This document shows positions 35,619-44,264 of a stretch of 62,781 nt of DNA, in pieces (within the stretch, counting starts at the first letter, position 1; each line of letters opens with the position of its first letter). Made by a program: the position numbers and the translations under genes. Origin of the DNA: Alphaproteobacteria bacterium (GTDB lineage: Bacteria > Pseudomonadota > Alphaproteobacteria > UBA828); the NCBI GenBank assembly GCA_022826345.1, contig JAJDVB010000079.1:1-62781 (forward strand), read 5' to 3'. The notes below the pieces were generated by a model. The model ran no database searches. It was not told the DNA's origin and worked only from the letters and a program-made list of their open reading frames with translations.

Positions 35619-37385
35619 CTAGATTCCCCTGGCGATCCTCGCCCCCGGCGGCTCCACACGGACGGTCACGATGTCTGTGTCGTGGTATTGCTGATGGCGG
35701 ACCGACGAGGCCAGGTGACGCAGCAGCCGTAGCGAGACCTCCCGCTCGATCATCCCGCCAGCGCTGGCCTCGCCCAGCAGCGCAATCCGGTCCTGAATGT
35801 TCTCCTCGCCTTTCGAGGCAACGAACTCCAGCACCGCACCGCCGTCCTCGCTGCGTGCCGTGAGGAGCAGCCGCCGACGCTCGGTGTCCGCACCGGGCTC
35901 GTCCTGTCGCTGGAGCGTCAGCAGCGTCTCTTCGCAGACGGCATCGAGGCGCTCCACCATCTGCGCATCCCAGCCTCTTCGCGACGCGAACGCACCGATG
36001 AACGTCCGGATCTCGTGCAGGGCGGAGGGATCGAACGCCACCTCCAACCGGCGGCGGCGCGGCTTCGTCAGCTCGACGAACATGGTCATGAGGATCGCCG
36101 CGATGCCTCCGGTCAACATCCCGTTCTTCAGGAGAGTGCCGGCGAACGCCGTGACATGCTCGGGGAAGATCGCCTCGTTCTGAAAGCCCACGCCGATCCA
36201 GAACGAGACCCCGGCGATCAGGCCTTTGCGGTAGTCGATCCCGTCCTGAATGATCACCCTCATGCCGATGACGAAGATCGTCGCCATCGTGACGCCGACG
36301 AACGCTGTGATGACCGGACCCGGTATCGCAAGGATCACGGCAAGCGCCTTGGGAACGAACGCCAGCACGATAAACGCCGCCCCGAGCGCGAGGCCGATAC
36401 GGCGGGAGCTGATTCCGGTGATCTCGACCATGGACGCGCCCGTGGGCCGGAAGCCGAGCGGCATCGTGCCCGCCAGGCCCGACAGCAGGTTGCCCGCCCC
36501 GTCGGCCGCCACGGCGCCCTGCACCGCTCGGAAATCCACCGCCCGGCTCCCGGCCCACGACACGCGCTGGATCGCAACGGCGCCGCTGATGGTTTGAATA
36601 GTGGCGACCAGGGCGATGAACACGAAGGCCGGAAGCAGCGCCCAGAAGTCGGGCGTGAAGCGCAGGTCCAGGGCCGACCATTCGGGCGTCGGAATACCGA
36701 TCCACGAAGCCTGGACGATGCGGTCGATGTCGTAGAGACCGAACACGCCCGCGACGAACGAGCCCGCGACGATTCCGATGATCGGCGCCCACAGGCGTAC
36801 CCGTCCCTTCGCCGTCAGCGCGACGCCGGCGATGACGACCAGGGTCGCCGCCGCGCTGAGCGGGGCGGCCAACGGCGGCGTGCCGTCCGGCACATTCTTC
36901 AACTGGTCGAACATCACCGGCATGATCGTGACTGGCGTCAGCATCAGGACCGTGCCCGTGACGGTCGGTGTGAGGATGCGCCGGAACAGCGAAAGACGTG
37001 CGGAGAAGACGAACTGGACCAGGGCGAGGACAACGACCAGGGTCGCGAGCAACGCCGGGCCGCCGGCGGAGAGGGCGGCGATGCTGACCGCGATGGCGAC
37101 CCCGGACGTTCCGATCGCGAGGATGTAGCCGGCGCCGAAGCGGCCGATCCGCCGCGCCTGGAGCATCGCGGTCACGCCGCAGAGCACGACGGAGGCGAAC
37201 ACGGCCCATAGCAGCACGTCCTCGGGCTGGCCGGCCGCCCGGAACACGACCGTCGGAATCATCACCGCGCCCGGCAGCACCAGACAGGCAATCTGCAGGG
37301 CGAGGCCCATGCTGAGCGGAACCGGGATCTTCGCGTCGGGATGACGCCGGCTCTCCGGGCGCTGGTCGGACTCGTCGAGTCCCAT
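35619..37385 (-). CDS. NCS2-type (xanthine/uracil) permease fused to an RsbW-like ATPase-fold domain
   Basis: 588 residues. About residues 20-440 form a multi-helix permease of the NCS2/SLC23 group (ALQIACLVLPGAVMIPTVVF, FRAVQGAVAADGAGNLLSGL, GTMPLGFRPTGASMVEITG). After the last helix and a basic linker, about 145 residues resemble the HATPase fold of anti-sigma-factor kinases (LEVAFDPSALHEIRTFIGA, WDAQMVERLDAVCEETLLTL, DTDIVTVRVEP). The N-box asparagine and the glycine loops are not clearly kept, so ATP binding is doubtful. The ATG at 37385 (MGLDESDQ) is preferred to one at 37553, which lies inside dctM. It is downstream of the TRAP operon by about 150 bases. Confidence 0.82.
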   Translation of the reverse strand: MGLDESDQRPESRRHPDAKIPVPLSMGLALQIACLVLPGAVMIPTVVFRAAGQPEDVLLWAVFASVVLCGVTAMLQARRIGRFGAGYILAIGTSGVAIAVSIAALSAGGPALLATLVVVLALVQFVFSARLSLFRRILTPTVTGTVLMLTPVTIMPVMFDQLKNVPDGTPPLAAPLSAAATLVVIAGVALTAKGRVRLWAPIIGIVAGSFVAGVFGLYDIDRIVQASWIGIPTPEWSALDLRFTPDFWALLPAFVFIALVATIQTISGAVAIQRVSWAGSRAVDFRAVQGAVAADGAGNLLSGLAGTMPLGFRPTGASMVEITGISSRRIGLALGAAFIVLAFVPKALAVILAIPGPVITAFVGVTMATIFVIGMRVIIQDGIDYRKGLIAGVSFWIGVGFQNEAIFPEHVTAFAGTLLKNGMLTGGIAAILMTMFVELTKPRRRRLEVAFDPSALHEIRTFIGAFASRRGWDAQMVERLDAVCEETLLTLQRQDEPGADTERRRLLLTARSEDGGAVLEFVASKGEENIQDRIALLGEASAGGMIEREVSLRLLRHLASSVRHQQYHDTDIVTVRVEPPGARIARGI

Positions 37386-37531
37386 GCCCTGATCCCTGTT
37401 GCCTGCGGAGAGCGCGGCGACGACGACCCCGCCGGTGCGTCGGGCGACCTCAACGAGCAGAACCCCGCTCGTTGAGGCATCCTCGCGCGCGCATTCGCCG
37501 CTCCCATTCAACGGCAAACGCACGCGTGGCG

Positions 37532-38848
37532 CTAGCCCAGACCCGGCAGCCAAAGGCAGATGGCGGGGAGCGACAGAATGATCGCGAGAAGAACGAGCGC
37601 GCTCAGCACGAACGGCACGACACCTCGGAACGACTCACCCAGCCGGGTCTTTCCGTCCAAGGAGTTGATCACGTAGACGTTGAGGCCGATGGGCGGCGTG
37701 ATCAGGCCGATCTCGACGGCGATCAAAGCCAGGATGCCGAACCAGATGGCAATCTCTTCCTCGGTGTAGCCGAAGTCGAGGCCGGTTACCAACGGGAAGA
37801 AGACGGGGACGGTCAGCAGGATCATGGCCAGGCTGTCCATGACGCAGCCGAGGATCAGGTAGACGAGCACGATGCCGACCATGATCGATATCGGCGCAAG
37901 CCCCGAGGCTGCCAACGCATCTGCCAGCGCGGCGGGAATCTGGGACAGCGCGAGGAAGCTGTTGAAGATCTCTGCGCTGATGAGGATGAGGAAGATCATC
38001 GCGGTGGCCTGCGCGGTCTCGAGCAGGCTCGACACGAAGGCCGACCAGCTCAGCCGCCCGGAGGCGAGCGCGACCAGAGCGGTCGCCGCAGCCCCGATCG
38101 CCGCCGCCTCGGTCGGCGTGAAGACGCCGAAATAGATTCCGCCGATGACCGAGAAGAAGATCGCGACCACCGGCCACACCGCGCCCAGGCTGCGGAAGCG
38201 CGCGCGGTACGGCAGGGCCGGCACCACTGGCCCCGCGTCGGGCCTGAGCCGGACATAGACGGCGATCGCGACCGCGTAGCCGAGCGTTGCGACGAGGCCC
38301 GGAAGTAGCGCGGCCAGGAAGAGCTTGCCGACTGACTGCTCCGTGATGACCGCGTAGATCACCAGGATCACCGACGGCGGTATCAGAATGCCGAGCGTTC
38401 CGCCGGCCGCCAGCGTGCCGGTGGCCAGTGCCCCGGAATAGCCGTGGCGCCGCATCTCGGGCAGCGCCACCGAGGCCATCGTCGCTCCGGTCGCGATCGA
38501 GGATCCGCAAATCGAGCCGAATGCCGCGCACCCGAAGACGGTGGAGACGGCCAGTCCGCCGCGGCGGTGGCCGACCCAGGCGCGGGCCGCATCGAACAGC
38601 GCGCGGCTGAGCCCGGAGCGGGTCGCCAGCTGACCCATCAGCAGGAACAGCGGCAGCACGGAAAGCGTGTAGCTCGATACCCGGCCGAAGGGTGCGGTGT
38701 TCAGCAGGTTGAGGAACGCCGACCACCCCGCGAGCGAGGCGAAGCCGAAGCCGCCGACGACGAACATCGCCACCGCGACCGGCATCCTGAGCGCGATCAG
38801 TATCAGGCAGACGCCGAACAGGAGCCCGCCGAACTCGATACTGCTCAT
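37532..38848 (-). CDS. dctM: TRAP transporter large permease subunit (DctM)
   Basis: 438-residue, strongly hydrophobic inner-membrane protein, the transport subunit of a sodium-driven TRAP carboxylate uptake system. Family segments are ALRMPVAVAMFVVGGFGF, FGSICGSSIATGATMASVALPEM, GTLAAGGTLGILIPPSVILV, FGVFTPTEAAAIGA and ITPPIGLNVYVIN. It starts inside the stop of dctQ (ATGA overlap). Together with dctP and dctQ it makes a complete tripartite system. The substrate is probably an organic acid but cannot be named. Confidence 0.95.
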   Translation of the reverse strand: MSSIEFGGLLFGVCLILIALRMPVAVAMFVVGGFGFASLAGWSAFLNLLNTAPFGRVSSYTLSVLPLFLLMGQLATRSGLSRALFDAARAWVGHRRGGLAVSTVFGCAAFGSICGSSIATGATMASVALPEMRRHGYSGALATGTLAAGGTLGILIPPSVILVIYAVITEQSVGKLFLAALLPGLVATLGYAVAIAVYVRLRPDAGPVVPALPYRARFRSLGAVWPVVAIFFSVIGGIYFGVFTPTEAAAIGAAATALVALASGRLSWSAFVSSLLETAQATAMIFLILISAEIFNSFLALSQIPAALADALAASGLAPISIMVGIVLVYLILGCVMDSLAMILLTVPVFFPLVTGLDFGYTEEEIAIWFGILALIAVEIGLITPPIGLNVYVINSLDGKTRLGESFRGVVPFVLSALVLLAIILSLPAICLWLPGLG

Positions 38849-39405
38849 CGCCTAAGGGCGTGCACGTGGCGGTAGACCACCAGGACGCAAATCGCGGTCA
38901 GCAATCCCGCCCCGAGCAGCGCGGAGAAGTAGGCCCAATGGATCGGGATGCCCAGGAACAGCGTCGTCTCGCCGTCCTCCAGCTTGTGCATGCCGCCGAC
39001 GAACAGGCGCCACGTGATCAGGCCGGCGACCAGCGTGAAGGCGATGTTGTGAAGCGTGCCCAGCGCCGTCTTGTGGCGCGGAGGCAATCTGCCGGTGAAG
39101 AACTCGACGACAATATTGCCGCCCCTGGCATGGCAGTACGGGAAGAAGGCGAAGACCGCGATGCCGCAGGCGAGCTCGGTGAGCTCGTAGTCGCCGGGGA
39201 TCGGAGCGTTGAAGAGATAGCGGCCGAGCACGCTGATCACGGTCATCAGCACGACCCCGATCAGCAGCATGCCTCCGGCAATCGCAACCCATCGGGCCAG
39301 TCGCTCAAGGTGGGCTCCGATGTCGTGACCTGACAAGTAAGGGGACGGGTCGCGCGCCGTATCGCCCGCCCTCTGGTCCTCTCCCGGCTTACCGGTGGAG
39401 CTCAT
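38845..39405 (-). CDS. dctQ: TRAP transporter small permease subunit (DctQ)
   Basis: 186 residues with four predicted helices (WVAIAGGMLLIGVVLMTVIS, ELTELACGIAVFAFFPYC, TLHNIAFTLVAGLITWRLF, FSALLGAGLLTAICVLVV). The segment RGGNIVVEFFTGRLPP after helix 2 is typical of DctQ. The ATG at 39405 (MSSTGKPGED) overlaps the end of dctP by 17 bases; an earlier start would lie deeper in dctP. It holds DctM and couples to the binding protein. Confidence 0.92.
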   Translation of the reverse strand: MSSTGKPGEDQRAGDTARDPSPYLSGHDIGAHLERLARWVAIAGGMLLIGVVLMTVISVLGRYLFNAPIPGDYELTELACGIAVFAFFPYCHARGGNIVVEFFTGRLPPRHKTALGTLHNIAFTLVAGLITWRLFVGGMHKLEDGETTLFLGIPIHWAYFSALLGAGLLTAICVLVVYRHVHALRR

Positions 39406-40438
39406 CGCCGTACTTGGCGACGAGGCGCCTTGCGTCGGCGAGCATGGCCTCCCCGTCATGTCCCATGGCGTTGACCTTCTCGACCCAGCCATCGATCACC
39501 GGCTGCGCGGCGATCCGCCACCGCTCGCGCTCCGCATCCGTGAGCGTAACGATCGAATGGCCCTGCTCCAGCGCGATCGTGCGGCCCGGCTCCTCGTCGT
39601 CCTGCCAGAGACGACCGAGGCGCTTGGCCAGCGCTATTCCCGTCGTCTCGTCGATGATCGCCCGGACGTCCGCCGGTAAGGACTCGTAGCGCGCCTTATT
39701 CATGGTCATCAGGAAGAGGACGCAGGAAAGGGAGACCTCGGTGTGGTACTGCGTCACCTCGTGCAGGCGGAAGGGCCGCATGATGGTCCACGGGATCCAG
39801 GCACCTTCCACCACGCCCCGCGATAGTGCCTCGTAGACCTTCGGGACTGGCATGCCGATCGGCACGGCACCGAGCGCTTTCAGCATCGCCGCGCTGGCCC
39901 GCGACGGGGCACGCATCTTCAATCCTTCGAGGTCTTCGAGCGTGCGGACCTCCCGGTCGGCGGTGTGGATATGGCCGGGCGCCGCGGCATGGAACACCAG
40001 GGGATGGGTATCCTCGTACTCGCCCCGCAACCACGTCCGGTAGAAGTCGTTCAAGGCTTGGCTGGTCGCTTCCGCGTCCGCACAGATGAAGGGCAGCTCG
40101 AACGCTTCGGTCAGCGGAAACCGCCCCGCCGAATAGCCGGGAAGGGTCCAGACGATATCGACCACGCCGTCGCGTGCTTGCCCGTAGAGGTCCGACGGCT
40201 TGCCGCCGAGCTGCATCGCCGGGAACACCTGCACGTCGACCCGGCCCTCGGTTCTCTCCTCGATCTCCTCGGCCCATGGCTGCAAGAACAACCGAACGGC
40301 GATGGACTTGGGCGAGTTGAAGGTGTGCAGCCGAAGCGTGATCGGCTCCGCGCCCGCGCCGTTCGAGAGCGCACAGAACAGTACCGCAACAAGGGAAGGA
40401 AGCAGAACATAGACGATGGTTCGGCGAATCACGCCCAT
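39389..40438 (-). CDS. dctP: TRAP transporter substrate-binding protein (DctP)
   Basis: 349 residues with a signal peptide (TIVYVLLPSLVAVLFCALSNGAGA). The mature part has ITLRLHTFNSPKSIAVR, GRVDVQVFPAMQLGGKPSDLY, EGLKMRAPSRASAAML and LGAVPIGMPVPKVYEALSRG, the DctP-family ligand-binding region with the usual carboxylate-binding arginine in KMRAPSR. It is the first gene of the dctP-dctQ-dctM operon. Confidence 0.95.
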   Translation of the reverse strand: MGVIRRTIVYVLLPSLVAVLFCALSNGAGAEPITLRLHTFNSPKSIAVRLFLQPWAEEIEERTEGRVDVQVFPAMQLGGKPSDLYGQARDGVVDIVWTLPGYSAGRFPLTEAFELPFICADAEATSQALNDFYRTWLRGEYEDTHPLVFHAAAPGHIHTADREVRTLEDLEGLKMRAPSRASAAMLKALGAVPIGMPVPKVYEALSRGVVEGAWIPWTIMRPFRLHEVTQYHTEVSLSCVLFLMTMNKARYESLPADVRAIIDETTGIALAKRLGRLWQDDEEPGRTIALEQGHSIVTLTDAERERWRIAAQPVIDGWVEKVNAMGHDGEAMLADARRLVAKYGDELHR

Positions 40439-40793
40439 CGGTTGCCTCCCTTGAGCCCCGTGGTCTGAGGCGAAAACGCTCGAACGACCCGGCCCTACGG
40501 ACGGGTGGAGGTCAGCCGGGCGCCATGGAGCACCGGCCGGCTCCTATTGGGTGGACCGGTGTGAATGTTAGTTGAGCGGTGTCGGAGAGGCCACGTCCGA
40601 AGTGGCCGGCCGTGCGCTCTCCGGCGCCGACGAGGCAGGCCGCAGTACGTCCTTCGCAAAGGCTGCCCGCATTCCCGCGCCGGGTGCGGTCCGATCGCTT
40701 CGCGAAAGCTCGACAAGGCGGTCTCGATTGGGCCATTCGATACGGCTGTGACCGACAACATCGACAGGCGGCTCGTGCCGGAGGGTTACCACC
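40439..40793. other. 355-bp region upstream of the TRAP operon, decayed sequence
   Basis: This must hold the dctP promoter. The part from about 40560 onwards reads like degenerate coding sequence leading into the IS66 fragment, but no frame is open with recognisable homology. Short frames on both strands have no support. Confidence 0.45.
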
Positions 40794-40994
40794 CTCACCG
40801 GCGCCGCGGAGCTCAGCGACCTCGGCCCTCAGGCCCGGTTCGCCGACGTCCTCGCTCGCAGCGCCGAGATGCCGCAGACCCGTCTGCCCGAGCTCCTCCC
40901 ATGGCACTGGAAGGCCGATCGACCACAGGCCCTCGCCGCGCAGTTCGCTACCTTCGCTCCAGGGTTTCCGAGAATGAGAAAACCTGCTCTTTGA
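40794..40994 (+). pseudogene. IS66-type transposase C-terminal remnant
   Basis: One frame reads LTGAAELSDLGPQARFADVL, then ARSAEMPQTRLPELLPWHWK, then ADRPQALAA and a TGA stop after about 66 codons. 'WLADVLARIAD-P-TRL--LLPWHW' is the characteristic C-terminus of IS66 transposases. The catalytic core is absent and no start exists, so this is a relic of an insertion sequence. It lies next to two toxin-antitoxin pairs, marking the region as accessory DNA. Confidence 0.8.
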
Positions 40995-41093
40995 TCGGTG
41001 CCCTCACTCACATTCGCGTTTTTTTCAACCTATTGATATACAAGGAGTTTACGCGCTCGCGGGGCAGACCGTTCTGGTGGTGAGAAAGGCGGG

Positions 41094-41528
41094 CTAGAGC
41101 GACGCAGTGTGCGGTAGCTGCTCCATGACCGCGTCGAAGGTGTAAACGCCGTTCAATGTTTCGCCGGAGGCCGATGCGGCACGCAGCGCTTTGAACACGA
41201 TCAACGCATCGGCGAAGCTGGCGCCCTTCGCCGACCCGGCCTCGTCCGCCGGTGCGGTGTTGCGGTACGCCTGCAAGGCGCGCCACACGACCTGACCGTC
41301 CTCGAAACGGATATTCGGCTCGCTGAACAGCCGCTCGAGGACCGCCACCAGTTCGGCCCTGGCCAGCCGATATTTGCGGCCGGAGAGCGTCCACACGGTT
41401 TCCGCAAGCACAACGTCTGTGATCAGAACGGTCTCGGCACCACCGAAAACGGCGTCGGCACGCGCTGCCTGGGCCTCATCGTCGTGCAGCAGATAGCGGA
41501 GCAAAACATTGGTGTCGAGCACGATCAC
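41094..41528 (-). CDS. PIN-domain toxin (VapC type) of the first Phd-linked pair
   Basis: 144 residues. MIVLDTNVLLRYLLHDD carries the first catalytic aspartate, ITDVVLAETVWTLSG the second acidic residue, and GASFADALIVFKALR with TFDAVMEQLPH the C-terminal site. It belongs to a different PIN subgroup from the toxins at 13615 and 42633. The ATG overlaps the antitoxin stop (ATGA), the normal antitoxin-then-toxin order. Confidence 0.88.
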   Translation of the reverse strand: MIVLDTNVLLRYLLHDDEAQAARADAVFGGAETVLITDVVLAETVWTLSGRKYRLARAELVAVLERLFSEPNIRFEDGQVVWRALQAYRNTAPADEAGSAKGASFADALIVFKALRAASASGETLNGVYTFDAVMEQLPHTASL

Positions 41529-41767
41529 CGCACGGCGCTCCAGTCGGCGGGATCGGCGGCCGGCCCGAAGGGATCGTCGTAGGACAGCACCGAACCCTTC
41601 ATCGCGCCGATGATCGATCGATTCGCGTGCTCTGGTTGCACCGGCGACAGCACGGCGACTGGTTTGCCGCGATTGGTGATTGTCACCGGCTCGCCATCCT
41701 CACGCATCTCATTGATAATGCGGAGGCATTTCGCCTGAAACGCGGCCGCCGCAATCGTCTTGCCCAT
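41525..41767 (-). CDS. Phd/YefM-type antitoxin (first copy)
   Basis: 80 residues: an N-terminal DNA-binding fold (MGKTIAAAAFQAKCLRIINE) with EPVTITNRGKPVAVLSPV, and a C-terminal toxin-binding tail (IIGAMKGSVLSYDDPF, DPADWSAVR). The ATG at 41767 gives the same length as the paralogue at 43043-43285, with which it agrees at most positions; a start at 41788 would add seven residues. A TATGTACATA palindrome lies upstream. Confidence 0.9.
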   Translation of the reverse strand: MGKTIAAAAFQAKCLRIINEMREDGEPVTITNRGKPVAVLSPVQPEHANRSIIGAMKGSVLSYDDPFGPAADPADWSAVR

Positions 41768-41802
41768 TGCTCCCGCCTTTTCACACACATATATAGATAT
41801 TT

Positions 41803-41812
41803 TATGTACATA
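41803..41812. promoter_or_regulatory. palindrome TATGTACATA, candidate antitoxin operator
   Basis: Perfect 10-base palindrome in AT-rich DNA 36 bases upstream of the first Phd-type antitoxin ATG. The core ATGTACAT also occurs upstream of the paralogous antitoxin (43307-43314). Phd antitoxins repress their own operons by binding palindromes, so these are candidate operators. Confidence 0.5.
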
Positions 41813-41880
41813 TTTAGAGAGATGAAGTCAAGCAAGTAAGCTATGCCTGCAGCGCGTCCTGGAGCGGCGCCTGCCAGCCC

Positions 41881-42540
41881 TCAGTCGAGCTCGTCTTCGG
41901 GGACGATCCAGGGCTCCTGCAGCGCGGCGTCGCGCCATTCGACGAAGGCCGGGAGAGTCAGCACGGCGCGGCTGTAGGCGGCGCAGGTTTCGTCGAGATC
42001 GACCCCGTAGGTATCCAATCGGGTGACGACCGGCGCATACATGGCGTCGGCCGCGCAGAAGGCGCCGAACAGGAAGTCGCCGCCGTCGCCGTAGCGGGCC
42101 CGGCAGTCGCGCCAGATCTCGCAGATGCGGGCGATGTCGTCGTCGACGCCCGGCCCGCGGCCCTTCCCCTTGAGATCGAGGCGGCGCAGATTCATGGGCA
42201 TGTGGTTGCGAAGGGCGCCGAATCCCGCGTGCATCTCGTTGGCGACCGCGCGGGCCGTGGCGCGCGCTTCGCGGTCCTCTGGCCAGAGCCCCGCGTCCGG
42301 GAACAGCTCGTTGGCGTATTCGATGATCGCCAGGGTCTCCCAGACGGTGTGCTCGCCGTGCAACAGCACGGGAACGCGCCCGGATGGCGAGACGGCGGCG
42401 ATGGCTTCTTTCCAGTTCTCGTCGAACAGCAGGAGCAGCCGCTCGTCGAAGGGGATTCCGGCGTGGCGCAGCGCGAGCCAGGGCCTGAGCGACCAGGACG
42501 AATAGTTCTTGTTGCCGATGATCAGGGTGAGGTCGCTCAT
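41881..42540 (-). CDS. glutathione S-transferase family protein
   Basis: 219 residues. The thioredoxin-fold N-terminal domain has LTLIIGNKNYSSWSLRPWLA with catalytic-type serines, SPSGRVPVLLHGEHTVWET with the cis-proline and the ETLAIIEYANELFP glutathione-binding segment. An all-helical C-terminal domain follows. It conjugates glutathione to electrophiles or isomerises substrates; the exact reaction is unknown. The ATG at 42540 is chosen because translation farther upstream is arginine-rich and non-conserved. It is sandwiched between two PIN/Phd toxin-antitoxin pairs. Confidence 0.9.
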   Translation of the reverse strand: MSDLTLIIGNKNYSSWSLRPWLALRHAGIPFDERLLLLFDENWKEAIAAVSPSGRVPVLLHGEHTVWETLAIIEYANELFPDAGLWPEDREARATARAVANEMHAGFGALRNHMPMNLRRLDLKGKGRGPGVDDDIARICEIWRDCRARYGDGGDFLFGAFCAADAMYAPVVTRLDTYGVDLDETCAAYSRAVLTLPAFVEWRDAALQEPWIVPEDELD

Positions 42541-42632
42541 GGCGTTACGCACTGACGCTTCAGGTTTCTCAGGGCGGCGCACTATAGCGTCGCGTTCCGC
42601 GCCAGCAATGCCAGGCGGCCGTGACCGGCGGG

Positions 42633-43046
42633 TTAGCGGGTGGCGTCGATGGTTTGAACGTGGCCGCCGGCGGCGTAGGAGAGGATGGCGAAATCGGCTG
42701 TGAGCAGCGGCGCGCCGCATTGACGGGCTGTCGCGATGATGAGGCGATCGGCCGGATCGGCTCGAAACGCTCCCGGCAGCCGCGCGCTGTCGGTGGCGAT
42801 CGCGGGGTCGATGGGCAGCAGCCTGATGCCGGGCAGGGCGAGCACCGTCCTGATCCACGCGCCGACCTCCTGCGCGAGGCGAAGGCGGCCCCGTTCCGCC
42901 AACAAGGCTATTTCCCACGGCGTGATGGCGGAGATGCCGATGTCATCCGACTGCCCCGCCGCGGCGATGGCAGCGCGCGCCTCGGGCCCCAGCCGGCGCT
43001 CGTCTTCGATGGCCCAGAGCAGCACGTGTGTGTCGAGAACGATCAC
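42633..43046 (-). CDS. PIN-domain toxin (VapC type) of the second Phd-linked pair
   Basis: 137 residues: MIVLDTHVLLWAIEDERR, ISAITPWEIALLAERGRL, FRADPADRLIIATARQCGAP and LLTADFAIL carry the PIN acidic residues. It resembles the toxin at 13615-14028 in the middle and C-terminal motifs much more than its near neighbour at 41094. The ATG overlaps the antitoxin stop by four bases. Confidence 0.9.
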   Translation of the reverse strand: MIVLDTHVLLWAIEDERRLGPEARAAIAAAGQSDDIGISAITPWEIALLAERGRLRLAQEVGAWIRTVLALPGIRLLPIDPAIATDSARLPGAFRADPADRLIIATARQCGAPLLTADFAILSYAAGGHVQTIDATR

Positions 43047-43285
43047 CGCGCGGCGTTCCAGTCGGCGGGGTCGAGTGCGGGCAAGAAGGGATCGTCATAG
43101 GCCAGCACCGATCCCTTCATGACACCGATGATGGATTGATCCACCCCCTCGGACCGCACCGGCGAGAGCACGGCGACCGGCCGGCCGCGATTGGTGATCG
43201 TCACCGGCTCGCCGTCTTTGCCCATCTCATTGATAATACGAAGACATTTCGCCTGAAACTCGGCCGCCGCGATGGACTTGGCCAT
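43043..43285 (-). CDS. Phd/YefM-type antitoxin (second copy)
   Basis: 80 residues, MAKSIAAAEFQAKCLRIINE, GEPVTITNRGRPVAVLSPV, IIGVMKGSVLAYDDPF and DPADWNAAR, nearly superimposable on the antitoxin at 41525-41767. DNA similarity between the two genes is also obvious, which points to duplication of the antitoxin. Its toxin is from another PIN subgroup than its sister's toxin. An ATGTACAT palindrome lies 22 bases upstream. Confidence 0.92.
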   Translation of the reverse strand: MAKSIAAAEFQAKCLRIINEMGKDGEPVTITNRGRPVAVLSPVRSEGVDQSIIGVMKGSVLAYDDPFLPALDPADWNAAR

Positions 43286-43306
43286 GAGTTCGGTCCCAAC
43301 AGTTAC

Positions 43307-43314
43307 ATGTACAT
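43307..43314. promoter_or_regulatory. palindrome ATGTACAT, candidate antitoxin operator
   Basis: Perfect palindrome in an AT-rich leader before the second Phd-type antitoxin. The same core sits before the first copy. A shared operator would put both loci under cross-repression. Confidence 0.5.
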
Positions 43315-43374
43315 ATCATATATACGTAGATACAGGAGATCTCAATCCGGCAAGGTCAGCCTCGTGCGGAAAGC

Positions 43375-44079
43375 TCAGTCGCCGGAATCGTCCTCGTCGG
43401 CGCCGCTCATCAGCTGGGAAAACCGGACCGGCAGGATTTCCTCGGTCTCGAACCGCCCGTCCCCATCCTTGGTGACCAGCAGCAGGCGCTGGTCGTCCTC
43501 AAGGCCGGCCGGGATCACCATGCGTCCGCCGGGCTTAAGCTGCTGTAGAAGCGCCGGCGGGATCAGGTCGGGCGCGGCGGTCGCGATGATGCGGTCGTAG
43601 GGCGCGTGGTCGGGCCAGCCCAGGCTGCCATCGCCGATGCGGAACTGCACGTTGCCATAACCCTGCTCGTCGAGCCGGCGGCGGCCGCTCTGGGCCAGCT
43701 CCTCGATCAACTCGACCGTGTAGACCTCGGCCGCAAGCTCCGCCAGGAGCGCCGCCTGATAGCCGAGCCCGGTGCCGATTTCGAGCACCCGGTGCTCCGC
43801 GCCGATTTCCAGCAGGTCGGTCATCAGCGCGACGATGAAGGGCTGCGAGATGGTCTTGCCGCAGCCGATGGGGAGCGGCGAGTCCAGGTAGGCGTAGAGC
43901 GCCATTTCCACCGGCACGAATGCGTGGCGCGGCACCCGCCCGATCGCCTCCATGACATCGCCCGCGATGCCGGCGCGGCCGGTCTTGCCGCTGACATGGT
44001 CGGCGTGAAGCGTCACCTGCTCGACCATATTCCGGCGCAGGATCGCGAATTGGTCTTCGTTGGTATTCGCCGCCGTCAT
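43375..44079 (-). CDS. pcm: protein-L-isoaspartate O-methyltransferase
   Basis: 234 residues. Family motifs are GRVPRHAFVPVEM, LPIGCGKTISQPFIVALM and the SAM-binding loop HRVLEIGTGLGYQAALLAEL, then GDGSLGWPDHAPYDRII. It methylates isoaspartate in damaged proteins to start repair. The ATG at 44079 (MTAANTNED) gives the family length; 18 upstream residues in frame are not conserved. Classic PIMT has IGYGQTIS; here it is IGCGKTIS, a small variation in the substrate loop. Confidence 0.92.
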   Translation of the reverse strand: MTAANTNEDQFAILRRNMVEQVTLHADHVSGKTGRAGIAGDVMEAIGRVPRHAFVPVEMALYAYLDSPLPIGCGKTISQPFIVALMTDLLEIGAEHRVLEIGTGLGYQAALLAELAAEVYTVELIEELAQSGRRRLDEQGYGNVQFRIGDGSLGWPDHAPYDRIIATAAPDLIPPALLQQLKPGGRMVIPAGLEDDQRLLLVTKDGDGRFETEEILPVRFSQLMSGADEDDSGD

Positions 44080-44264
44080 GGCTCGTTCCTGCGCCTCGGC
44101 GTGCGCGTGCTCGCGGGCACCGCGCCCGCCCATTGCTGCTATAAGTAACGCATCTGCGCGACAGCCGCGAGCCTACCGGTGACCATCCTTTGCCGCGACC
44201 GCCCTTGCGCGGGGCGACCGCCCCGCTCTGATGCAGCCCGCCGGGCCGGGCGTCGGGCGCGCGC

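Noticed and set aside
35524..37209. 561-codon frame overlapping the permease fusion
   Set aside because: Same strand, different frame from a protein with clear transmembrane and family features; no motifs of its own.
40565..41083. 172-codon + strand frame as a gene
   Set aside because: No motif is found in this frame, while a neighbouring frame carries the IS66 C-terminal motif; it is decayed sequence.
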